This document shows positions 1 to 7,538 of a stretch of DNA of 64,000 nucleotides, in pieces. The position numbers were made by a program, and so were the translations under genes. Below the pieces are notes generated by a model, which was given only the letters and a program-made list of their open reading frames with translations, was not told the origin of the DNA and searched no databases. Source of the DNA: NAK19 sp034434515 (lineage in GTDB: Bacteria; Chloroflexota; Anaerolineae; Anaerolineales; UBA4823); assembly GCA_034434515.1 (NCBI GenBank), contig DAOTZA010000054.1:1-64000 (forward strand), written 5' to 3'. Numbering within the stretch: position 1 is the first letter of the stretch; every line of letters begins with the position of its first letter.

Positions 1-31
1 ATCAACATCCTGGGATTGAGCGAGGCTTACG

Positions 32-799
32 ATGCATATTCTGGTCACCAACGATGATGGTGTGATGGCGCCCGGCTTATTGGCTTTGGTTAAAACGATG
101 CGTGAATTGGGTGAGGTGAGTGTGGTTGCCCCAGAACAAAACTGGTCGGCCACTGGGCATGTTAAAACGATGCACCGGCCCTTGCGGGTGAAGGAAGTTG
201 TATTGCTGGACGGCAGTCCGGCGTTTGCCTCGGATGGCGCCCCCTCCGATTGTGTTGCTCTGGCTTTATTAGGTTTGGTCGAAAAACCGATTGATCTGGT
301 CATCTCGGGCATCAATCCAAACGCGAATATCGGGCATGATGTTACGTATTCTGGTACAGTAACTGCGGCTATGGAGGCGGTGATTACCGGTAATCTCCCT
401 GCCATTGCGATATCATTGGATGGTCCAGATAATCACGGGACTCCATTGGATTTCACTCCTGCTGCGGTGGTCGCAAAGCAAATCGTGCAGCGAATTTTTG
501 AACGGGGGTTACCCAAGGGCGTGTTCTTGAATGTTAACGTGCCTTTTCTAGCCTTGGATCAAATCAAAGGGTTCCGCGTTACCCGTCAGGGGTTGCGGGT
601 CTATCGGGATTCGTTGGATAAACGATTTGATCCGCGTGGTCGCCCATATTATTGGATTGGAGGGGAGGCACCAACAGCCATTCCCGAAGAAGGCACCGAT
701 TATGGGGCGATTGCGCAGGGTTATATTTCCATAACCCCCTTGCAATTGGACTTAACTGCGTGGAGATTTTTGTCCGAAATGCAAAAATGGGACTGGTAA
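32..799 (+). CDS. surE: 5'/3'-nucleotidase SurE
   Basis: This 255-residue protein belongs to the SurE family of metal-dependent nucleoside monophosphate phosphatases, which act in the cytoplasm on 5'- and 3'-nucleotides. It starts with the metal-binding motif MHILVTNDDG (Asp8, Asp9) and carries the family motif SGINPNANIGHDVTYSGTV near residue 90. Length matches the family. A GAGG sequence 6 bases before the ATG supports the start. The beginning of the window cuts off whatever lies upstream. The gene ends before the pyrimidine promoter, so it is probably a separate unit even though its substrates overlap with nucleotide metabolism. Confidence 0.95.
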   Translation: MHILVTNDDGVMAPGLLALVKTMRELGEVSVVAPEQNWSATGHVKTMHRPLRVKEVVLLDGSPAFASDGAPSDCVALALLGLVEKPIDLVISGINPNANIGHDVTYSGTVTAAMEAVITGNLPAIAISLDGPDNHGTPLDFTPAAVVAKQIVQRIFERGLPKGVFLNVNVPFLALDQIKGFRVTRQGLRVYRDSLDKRFDPRGRPYYWIGGEAPTAIPEEGTDYGAIAQGYISITPLQLDLTAWRFLSEMQKWDW

Positions 800-844
800 G
801 GCGAATATTCTCATAAGAAGCTGATTAAAGCAAACTAATTTCTC

Positions 845-872
845 TTGACAGAATCGCAAATCGCTGTAGAAT
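845..872 (+). promoter_or_regulatory. Strong sigma-70-type promoter of the pyrimidine operon
   Basis: TTGACA at 845-850 and TAGAAT at 867-872 are separated by 16 bases. The site sits about 155 bases before pyrC, and transcription would start near 880. The transcript would then have to pass two hairpins before reaching pyrC. Confidence 0.7.
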
Positions 873-914
873 CTTGCGGAATGTTTGAGCGCGTCTATTC
901 AATCCTGAGTAAAC

Positions 915-947
915 AACGCCCCAGAATCCCCTGTTCTGAGGGCGTTT
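915..947 (+). terminator. First leader hairpin, terminator-like
   Basis: ACGCCC-CAGAA pairs with TTCTG-A-GGGCGT (one bulged A), with loop TCCCCTG and a short T run after the stem. Coming only about 35 bases after the predicted transcript start, it could act as an attenuator or end a very short RNA. Confidence 0.55.
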
Positions 948-973
948 TTATGGGTTTTCCCTTTTCAAGGTCG

Positions 974-1005
974 GAAGGTTGCTTTTCAAAGCAACCTTCT
1001 TTTTT
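974..1005 (+). terminator. Second leader hairpin, strong intrinsic terminator before pyrC
   Basis: GAAGGTTGCTTT pairs perfectly with AAAGCAACCTTC and is followed by six T residues. It ends only about 20 bases before the pyrC start and just before its ribosome binding site (GAGGAGAGGA). A terminator inside an operon leader suggests transcription attenuation of the pyr genes. No PyrR binding loop was recognised. Confidence 0.75.
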
Positions 1006-1025
1006 GTCTAGAGGAGAGGAGCAAG

Positions 1026-2099
1026 ATGGGTGTTGTTCGCTTGCCTGGTTTGATTGATGTGCATGTGCACCTTCGCGAGCCTGGCGCTACGCATAAAGAA
1101 GATTGGGATAGCGGCACTGCGGCAGCCCTGGCTGGAGGCTTTACACTGGTGTTAGCCATGCCGAACACCCAACCGCCAATTACCGATGAAGGGACTCTAC
1201 AAGAAGCTTTGCGCCTGGCATCCCAAAAAGCGCGTTGTGATTTTGCTCAATATGTCGGCGCAGGGCAAGACAATGCCGAAAGCCTCATCGGTCTGGCCGG
1301 ACGGACAGCCGGCTTGAAAATGTACCTTGATCAGACCTATGGACCCTTGCGCCTAGACGATATGAGGTCCTGGATGGCGCACCTAGAACACTGGCCAAAA
1401 GAGAGCCCTATCGTAGCCCATGCTGAAGGCCGCACGTTAGCAGCCATGATCTTGATGGCAGAAATCTACAATCGCCCGATTCATCTAGCTCATGTCTCAA
1501 AAGCGGAAGAGATGCTCCTCATCCGCAAAGCCAAAGAACGGGGGATTGCGGTAACCTGCGAGGTCTGTCCCCATCACCTGTTTCTCAGTCAGGAGGATGC
1601 TCCATTCATCGGTGAAGGGCGTAGTGAAGTAAGGCCTCGTCTGAACAGCCCTGAAGATCAACGCTGTTTGTGGGAAAACCTTGAGGTCATTGATTGTTTT
1701 GCTACCGATCATGCCCCTCATACTTTGAGCGAGAAAGATGGGCAGAACCCTCCGCCTGGCTTTCCTGGATTGGAAACCATCTTGCCTTTGCTGCTTACCG
1801 CTGTCCATCAGGGAAAATTAACTCTGGAAGACATTGTCAGGCGCTTGTATACCAATCCCAAAAAAATCTTTCAATTACCTGAGCAGGCCGACACGTGGAT
1901 TGAAGTCGATGTCGATCAAGAATGGGTTATCCAGGGAAGAGAACTTTACAGTCGTTGTGGGTGGACTCCTTTTGAAGGGCGACGGGTAAAGGGGCGGGTT
2001 GAGCGAGTTGTCTTGCGTGGTCAGATGGCTTATGAAGCAGGCCGGGTGTTAGCCTGGCCGGGTTTTGGTCAATCCATCCGAGAGATCGGTTTATCTTAA
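1026..2099 (+). CDS. pyrC: Dihydroorotase
   Basis: This is the third enzyme of de novo pyrimidine synthesis, cyclising carbamoyl aspartate to dihydroorotate. The 357-residue protein is of the short, CAD-like class. It has metal ligands His13 and His15 in HVHLREPG, the carbamylated-lysine motif GLKMYL (Lys98), His132, His154 and the catalytic ATDHAPHT (Asp228). The ATG follows a good GAGGAGAGGA ribosome binding site. It is the first gene of pyrC-pyrB-pyrF/pyrE-pyrD, all on the same strand with short gaps, so it should be controlled by the hairpin leader just upstream. Confidence 0.93.
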   Translation: MGVVRLPGLIDVHVHLREPGATHKEDWDSGTAAALAGGFTLVLAMPNTQPPITDEGTLQEALRLASQKARCDFAQYVGAGQDNAESLIGLAGRTAGLKMYLDQTYGPLRLDDMRSWMAHLEHWPKESPIVAHAEGRTLAAMILMAEIYNRPIHLAHVSKAEEMLLIRKAKERGIAVTCEVCPHHLFLSQEDAPFIGEGRSEVRPRLNSPEDQRCLWENLEVIDCFATDHAPHTLSEKDGQNPPPGFPGLETILPLLLTAVHQGKLTLEDIVRRLYTNPKKIFQLPEQADTWIEVDVDQEWVIQGRELYSRCGWTPFEGRRVKGRVERVVLRGQMAYEAGRVLAWPGFGQSIREIGLS

Positions 2100-2117
2100 T
2101 TCCAGGAGTATTGAACG

Positions 2118-3110
2118 ATGGCTACGTATTTTCCTCCCTTCCGGAAACAAAGTCCTTACTTACCTTTTGGCGAGCAACGCACCGGTCGCTTTTACGGCAA
2201 AGATATCCTTTCTGTCAAACAGTTCAATCGCGCCGATTTAGAGTATATCTTTGGCGTTGCCCATGAAATGCGTGAGATGGTCGAACGCATCGGCACTTTT
2301 GATTTGCTCAAGGGAAAGATCCTTGCTAACTTATTCTATGAACCTTCGACCCGCACATCTTCATCTTTTACCTCAGCGATGGAACGCTTGGGCGGTAGTG
2401 TCATTCCAATTAATGAGGTTCGATATTCATCGGTGGCAAAGGGAGAGTCCCTGCCAGATACGGTACGGACGCTGGAATGCTACGCAGATGTCATTGTCTT
2501 GCGTCATCCAGAAATTGGGGCTTCGGCGTTAGCAGCCCAATATGCTCGCAAGCCGATCATTAACGCTGGCGACGGCGTTGGAGAACATCCAACCCAAGCC
2601 TTGTTAGATCTCTTCACCATCGTCAGCGAATTGAATCAAGTCGATGGGCTAACAGTGACAATGTTAGGTGACTTAAAATACGGCCGCACGGTGCACTCCT
2701 TAGCCCGCTTACTTTCTCTGTACGATATCAAGCTCAACTATGTCTCGCCTGAAATCCTGCGCATGCCCTCCGAAATCATTCAGGAACTGAATGAAAAAAA
2801 TATCGTCCAAAAAGAATACACAACGCTGGATGAGGTTTTACCCCAGACAGATGTCTTGTATGTCACTCGGGTGCAAAAAGAACGCTTTGAAAATCTGGAT
2901 GAGTATGAAAGTGTCAAAGATGCCTATGTGATCACCCCCGAGGTAATGCGAGCCGCCAAAGACCGCATGATCGTCATGCATCCCTTGCCGCGAGTGGGAG
3001 AGATTAGCATGGAGTTCGATAACGATCCACGCGCAGCCTATTTCCGGCAAATGGAATATGGCTTGTATGTGCGCATGGCTTTGCTGGCAATGGTTTTGGG
3101 AAGAGCCTGA
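2118..3110 (+). CDS. pyrB: Aspartate carbamoyltransferase, catalytic chain
   Basis: The enzyme joins carbamoyl phosphate and aspartate in the committed step of pyrimidine synthesis. The 330-residue protein carries the carbamoyl-phosphate loop EPSTRTSSSF (residues 75-84), the active-site lysine loop SSVAKGESLPDT, GEHPTQALLDLF, and HPLPRVGEI near the C-terminus. About 30 extra residues precede the usual N-terminus. No regulatory chain gene (pyrI) is next to it. An AGGAG ribosome binding site supports the start, and it lies 18 bases after pyrC in the same operon. Confidence 0.94.
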   Translation: MATYFPPFRKQSPYLPFGEQRTGRFYGKDILSVKQFNRADLEYIFGVAHEMREMVERIGTFDLLKGKILANLFYEPSTRTSSSFTSAMERLGGSVIPINEVRYSSVAKGESLPDTVRTLECYADVIVLRHPEIGASALAAQYARKPIINAGDGVGEHPTQALLDLFTIVSELNQVDGLTVTMLGDLKYGRTVHSLARLLSLYDIKLNYVSPEILRMPSEIIQELNEKNIVQKEYTTLDEVLPQTDVLYVTRVQKERFENLDEYESVKDAYVITPEVMRAAKDRMIVMHPLPRVGEISMEFDNDPRAAYFRQMEYGLYVRMALLAMVLGRA

Positions 3111-3117
3111 AACACTG

Positions 3118-4563
3118 ATGAGCGCCTTTTTTGACAAGTTAGAAGAACGCTGCCGCACGGCGCATTCGCTACTCTGTGTGGGCATTGATCCACAAGCATC
3201 CGATCTTCCTCAACCGACAGGAGAAGCCTTACACCAGTATTGTCTGGAACTCATCGAGCAGTGCGTTCCTTATGCGGCGGCGTTCAAACCCAATAGCGCC
3301 TTTTTTGAAGCATTCGGTTCCGATGGCTGGGCGGTGTTGAAAGAAATCATCGCCCATGTTCCAAAGGACATACCGGTGATTTTGGATGTTAAACGAGGTG
3401 ATATTGCCTCTTCTGCTCTAGCCTATGCCCGGGCGGCTTTTGAGTGGCTGGGCGCGGATGCTGTTACGGTTAATCCTTACTTAGGCAAAGATGCGCTGGA
3501 GCCATTTCTCAGCTATGGCGGGCGGGGTGCTTTTCTCCTTTGCAAAACCTCCAATCCTGGGGCGAATTTTCTTCAGGAAGCACGCCTAGTTGGCGAAGGA
3601 GGGCGAGGGGAAATGCTGTATGAACGCGTGGCGCAGTTAGCAAATCAGCTCAATCAGGGCAGGAATATTGGGTTGGTAGCCGGAGCAACTTACCCAGAGG
3701 CAATCGAACGGATTCGAGCCATCGTGCCCGAGATGTGGTTGTTGGTGCCGGGGATAGGGACGCAAGGGGGGGATTTAGAGGCTGCATTAAGAGCGGGATT
3801 GCGACAAGATGGTCTGGGCATGTTAATTAATGTTTCACGATCGATTTCGCATAGCCCTGACCGATCGGAAGCTGCCCGGCAGTTTCGTGAGCAAATCAAT
3901 CGGTATCGCCATCAGATTAGCCAAAATCGGGAAGGTGATTTAATCCGTTCATCTTTTTCTTCCCAAAACCGGCGGATTGCGGCTGGATTGCTAGAGAGCG
4001 GATGCGTTCGCTTTGGACAGTTTACCTTGAAGTCTGGCATCATCTCACCGATTTATATCGATTTACGCCGTTTAATTGGTTACCCGTCTCTGATGGCGGA
4101 AGTGGCTTCTGCCTACCTGCCTGTTTTAACGCAATTGACCTTTGATCGTCTGGCAGCCATCCCGTATGCAGCTTTACCCATCGCCGCTGCCATTAGCCTG
4201 CAGGCGGGCTATCCGTGGATTTATCCGCGCCGCGAAGCAAAAGTGTATGGCACGAAGGCCGAAATTGAGGGCGAGTTTCGCGCCGGCGAGCGGGTGGTCT
4301 TAATCGATGACCTGGCAACGACCGGCGGCAGCAAGTTCGAGGGGATTGAAAAGCTCACCCAGGCGGGTTTGGTGGTCAAGGACATCGTGGTGTTGATCGA
4401 TCGCCAGTCTGGAGCAGCAAAAGCGTTGGCTGAGCGAGGATACACTTTGCATAGCGTCTTTCGCTTAAGTGATTTACTGGATGAATGGCTGAGGCAAGGG
4501 AAACTTGACGCCCAAACCTATAAGGAAATAAGTGAGTTTCTGCAAAAGACGAGCTCGGTATGA
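3118..4563 (+). CDS. pyrF/pyrE: Fused orotidine-5'-phosphate decarboxylase / orotate phosphoribosyltransferase (PyrF-PyrE)
   Basis: One 481-residue polypeptide carries the last two steps to UMP. Residues 1-270 are an OMP decarboxylase of the type-2 class, with catalytic DVKRGDI at 90-96. Residues 285-481 are an orotate phosphoribosyltransferase, with the PRPP-binding loop VVLIDDLATTGG at 393-404. The domain order is the reverse of animal UMP synthase, which runs transferase then decarboxylase. The frame is open from 3058, inside pyrB, but the ATG at 3118 gives the normal N-terminus and lies 7 bases after the pyrB stop. Fusion should channel OMP between the active sites. Confidence 0.93.
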   Translation: MSAFFDKLEERCRTAHSLLCVGIDPQASDLPQPTGEALHQYCLELIEQCVPYAAAFKPNSAFFEAFGSDGWAVLKEIIAHVPKDIPVILDVKRGDIASSALAYARAAFEWLGADAVTVNPYLGKDALEPFLSYGGRGAFLLCKTSNPGANFLQEARLVGEGGRGEMLYERVAQLANQLNQGRNIGLVAGATYPEAIERIRAIVPEMWLLVPGIGTQGGDLEAALRAGLRQDGLGMLINVSRSISHSPDRSEAARQFREQINRYRHQISQNREGDLIRSSFSSQNRRIAAGLLESGCVRFGQFTLKSGIISPIYIDLRRLIGYPSLMAEVASAYLPVLTQLTFDRLAAIPYAALPIAAAISLQAGYPWIYPRREAKVYGTKAEIEGEFRAGERVVLIDDLATTGGSKFEGIEKLTQAGLVVKDIVVLIDRQSGAAKALAERGYTLHSVFRLSDLLDEWLRQGKLDAQTYKEISEFLQKTSSV

Positions 4564-5597
4564 AGTTTTATCCGCTGGCGCGGGCATTACTCTTCCGCTT
4601 TGAACCGGAGCTGGTTCATAAGCTGACCTTGACTTTGATTGGGATTGGCGGACGTATTCCACCAATCGCTTTTTTCCTGAAAAGTCTTTTTTCGGTTGCG
4701 TCTCAACCGGTAACCTGCTTTGGAGTGACCTTCCCAAATTGCGTTGGGCTGGCGGCTGGTTATGACAAGGATGGCACGGGTTGGCGCGGTTTGGCTTGCT
4801 TGGGGTTTGGGCATATCGAAATTGGCACAGTAACCCTTAAGCCACAACCTGGCAACCCAAAGCCACGCCTCTTTCGCCTGCCTGAAGCGCAAGCCCTCAT
4901 TAACCGCATGGGCTTCCCCGGTCGAGGAGCAGAATTTGTTGTTCGCCAGCTTCGCGAAAGACCATCTAAGGAGATCATCCTGGGGGTTAATTTGGGAAAA
5001 AACAAAGATACGCCGCTAGAACGAGCTGTGCAAGATTATCTGGCTTTATTTGATATCTTTGCACCTTTAGCGGATTATTTAGCCGTTAATGTCAGTTCCC
5101 CGAATACCGTTGGGTTACGCCAGTTACAAGCCCGTCAAGCATTAGATGAATTATTAGGCAATCTAAATTTACGTCGTATGGAAGCCCAATCTAAGTTGGG
5201 CAGGCGAATCCCCATTCTGGTAAAAGTCGCTCCCGACTTGAGCGATGCTGAACTGGATGATGTGCTGGAGGTTGTTCAAAACCAGGGTATGGAGGGAGTG
5301 ATTGCCACAAATACCACCATTCAAAGACAGGGCTTGATGCCGGACGTCCTAAAGCTAAGCCCGCTGGCTACCGAAAGCGGTGGATTGAGCGGTTTGCCTT
5401 TATTCTCTTTGAGCCTCTCAATGGTGAAGAAGATTCGCCAACGGTGGGGTGAAGACCTGACCGTGATCGGTGTAGGGGGGATTATGGGGGTTGAGCAGGC
5501 CCAGGCAATGTTGGAAGCGGGGGCTAACCTGCTCCAGGTTTATACCGGGTTAGTCTATCGAGGCCCCGGGTTGGTTAAGGAACTTTTGAAAGCGTGA
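4560..5597 (+). CDS. pyrD: Dihydroorotate dehydrogenase, class 2 (quinone-dependent)
   Basis: This 345-residue flavoenzyme oxidises dihydroorotate to orotate and passes electrons to membrane quinone. An amphipathic N-terminal extension of about 45 residues and the catalytic serine motif NVSSPNTVGL (177-186) mark class 2; class 1 enzymes use cysteine. The FMN-binding segment GVGGIMGVEQA lies near the C-terminus. The start overlaps the PyrF/PyrE stop as ATGA, so translation is coupled and it closes the operon. A quinone-linked enzyme implies a quinone pool even if the cell is anaerobic. Confidence 0.94.
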   Translation: MKFYPLARALLFRFEPELVHKLTLTLIGIGGRIPPIAFFLKSLFSVASQPVTCFGVTFPNCVGLAAGYDKDGTGWRGLACLGFGHIEIGTVTLKPQPGNPKPRLFRLPEAQALINRMGFPGRGAEFVVRQLRERPSKEIILGVNLGKNKDTPLERAVQDYLALFDIFAPLADYLAVNVSSPNTVGLRQLQARQALDELLGNLNLRRMEAQSKLGRRIPILVKVAPDLSDAELDDVLEVVQNQGMEGVIATNTTIQRQGLMPDVLKLSPLATESGGLSGLPLFSLSLSMVKKIRQRWGEDLTVIGVGGIMGVEQAQAMLEAGANLLQVYTGLVYRGPGLVKELLKA

Positions 5598-5701
5598 AAT
5601 ATGACTCTCACATTCCCTGCTACTACAGCAGTACGGAAACGGGTCGTTTTGGTTTGATATTCATAAGGCGAGCTATTTCTAAAGTAGCCCTTTATCCATG
5701 A

Positions 5702-6550
5702 TTAAAAATCTTGCACCGGCTCAAGGGGCAATGGGGGATAAATTTGTCCTGGCGCAGGAGGCATGGAATTGTAAACCCAATCGACCTTTACCTTTCCGCA
5801 AAGGATTCCAGCCCGGCGTTGTAAGCCGAGAAATTCTCCGCGCAACAAGACATCTTCCATGCTCAAAGCCAGACCGAGAATGGCAACCGGAGTACCATAG
5901 CGAATTTGTTGAAGCTCCGTGCCATATACCCGGGCTGAGAAGAGCAGGTGTTCAAACCCGGCTGGTTGAGCTTGAATGATCGGGATGATCATCGGATAGC
6001 CATCCTGATCGATATAAGCTAAAAATTTTAACGTGTCGAGCCTGGTGAGCAGTTGGCGTGTCCAGAGATTGAATACCCGGTTTTGAAGTCGAAGCGGAGA
6101 CAGGGTTTTTGCCACGATAGTCATAATTGTGGCAGGGATAATCTGGTTCATCGGTAAGGGTTGGCGTCCGAGGTGGTAGAGAAGGTCTAGGTAATACACC
6201 GTGTGAACGCCAAAATACGAATTGTAGCGGAACATGGGAATGTTATTGTAATAGTCATATTCTGAGCCTTGTTTGGCAGTGTGAGTGAAGGTTGCTTTGC
6301 CCCGCCAGAGATCTTTCTGCAGGGTCATCATCAGAAAGCCGACTTTGGGGTTTTGTCGGATGTATTCTTTGCTTTTTCCCTCGGAAAACTGCCCGAAAGT
6401 CAATTGGGTGGAGGTGTTTGGTCGCAGACTGGAAATGAATGTCAGGTGAGGCAGACCATCGGGATTAATGGTGGCTAAAAGCCCGATTTTCAAAAAAGGA
6501 TCGAGCAATTTTAAGTCTTCTTCAGAGAAAGAAGCATAGGTGGGGTTCAT
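5702..6550 (-). CDS. Pyridoxamine-phosphate-oxidase-like (split-barrel FMN-binding) protein
   Basis: This 282-residue protein starts with the pattern of the PNPOx-like FMN-binding split barrel: an opening helix, then IGLLATINPDGLPHLTFISS and later GFLMMTLQKDLWRGKATFTH. The second half is unlike standard PNPOx and holds a second barrel-like segment (FLAYIDQDGYPMIIPIIQAQ). The ATG at 6550 overlaps the stop of the upstream activase as ATGA, so it belongs to the glycyl radical enzyme operon. Its role there is unknown; it could be a flavin reductase or reductant supplier for the activase. Function is not assignable from sequence alone. Confidence 0.75.
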   Translation of the reverse strand: MNPTYASFSEEDLKLLDPFLKIGLLATINPDGLPHLTFISSLRPNTSTQLTFGQFSEGKSKEYIRQNPKVGFLMMTLQKDLWRGKATFTHTAKQGSEYDYYNNIPMFRYNSYFGVHTVYYLDLLYHLGRQPLPMNQIIPATIMTIVAKTLSPLRLQNRVFNLWTRQLLTRLDTLKFLAYIDQDGYPMIIPIIQAQPAGFEHLLFSARVYGTELQQIRYGTPVAILGLALSMEDVLLRGEFLGLQRRAGILCGKVKVDWVYNSMPPAPGQIYPPLPLEPVQDF

Positions 6551-7533
6551 TGGGCTTCTCCTTCGGTTTCGATAGCTTGAACACGAGTTGCGCCGCTGGG
6601 GACGATCAAGTCGGGTGGGAAGCCCGAGGCGCGGGCAGCCTCGGTCAGAGCTGCCAGTTCCTCTGGGCTCAATAGGGGAGTGTGTTGATATTCCCACTCC
6701 ATCCCCAGACGGCGGTATTTATCCCGGCAGAGGTTGTTGAAAGCGCATAGCTCCCAGCGCATCACTTTGCCGTCTAGGTTCTCAGCCAGAAATGCACCAA
6801 TGCCCAGCAGATTATCAGGGCGGGCGGTTGCGCCTGGGATCAGCGGCGTACGAATCCATAAGTGCAAGGCTGGGAAATGATCCATCCATTCGCCGATTTG
6901 AAGTAGATTTTGTAAGATGCGCTGGTTGTCCTGTGAGGTGAAGCGACGATGTTTCTCAGCATCAATTTCTTTGACATCGTAGAGCAACCAATCGGTATAG
7001 GGCAGGATTTTCTCGAAAGCTGCAGCCGAAATCATGCCGCAGGTGTCAAGGGCAGTCGAGATGTGCTCCAGTCTTAACCGCCGAAAGAATTCAGCTACAA
7101 ATTCGGGTTGTAAGCCAGGTTCGCCGCCAGAAGCTGTCACCCCTCCACCAGAGGTCTCATAGTAACTGCGGTCTTTCAGCACTTGGCAGAACAATTCTTC
7201 AAGCGTTATGGTTTGTCCGAGCATCTCTAATGCGTTTGCTGGGCAAGCGTCCACGCATTTGCCACAAGCCAGACACATTTCGCGGCTGATCCGCAGGCTG
7301 CCATCCGCGGCGCGGCTCAGGTTACCGTTGGGGCAGGTTTGAATACAGGTATTGCAGCCGATGCATCGGGTTTCCAGCCATTGGATTTGGGAGGTGACAG
7401 ACATGCTCTCCGGATTGTGACACCAGACGCAACGCAAGGGGCATCCTTTGAAGAACACCGTTGTGCGAATGCCTGGGCCGTCTTCAGTGGAAAAGCGCTG
7501 TAGGTGAAGAATGCGGGCGGTCAGATGACGCAT
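6547..7533 (-). CDS. Glycyl radical enzyme activase (radical SAM, PflA family)
   Basis: This enzyme cleaves S-adenosylmethionine to place a radical on the glycine of its partner enzyme. The radical-SAM CxxxCxxC is at Cys31, Cys35 and Cys38 (GCPLRCVWCHNPE). Two ferredoxin-type [4Fe-4S] motifs follow, with cysteines at 57, 60, 63, 67 and 87, 90, 93, 97. Such an insert is typical of activases for dehydratase, decarboxylase and lyase-type glycyl radical enzymes rather than plain PflA. SAM-binding ASGGEPGLQ follows. It lies 5 bases after its presumed substrate enzyme and overlaps the next gene by 4 bases. Confidence 0.93.
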   Translation of the reverse strand: MRHLTARILHLQRFSTEDGPGIRTTVFFKGCPLRCVWCHNPESMSVTSQIQWLETRCIGCNTCIQTCPNGNLSRAADGSLRISREMCLACGKCVDACPANALEMLGQTITLEELFCQVLKDRSYYETSGGGVTASGGEPGLQPEFVAEFFRRLRLEHISTALDTCGMISAAAFEKILPYTDWLLYDVKEIDAEKHRRFTSQDNQRILQNLLQIGEWMDHFPALHLWIRTPLIPGATARPDNLLGIGAFLAENLDGKVMRWELCAFNNLCRDKYRRLGMEWEYQHTPLLSPEELAALTEAARASGFPPDLIVPSGATRVQAIETEGEAQ

Positions 7534-7538
7534 GGGGA

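Noticed and set aside
845..1057. Short gene before pyrC
   Set aside because: The open frame starts on the -35 hexamer of the promoter, crosses both terminator hairpins and overlaps pyrC; it has no ribosome binding site.
5598..5701. Terminator between pyrD and the FMN-binding-like gene
   Set aside because: GCTA/TAGC pairing with bulges is weak and lacks a T run on either strand.
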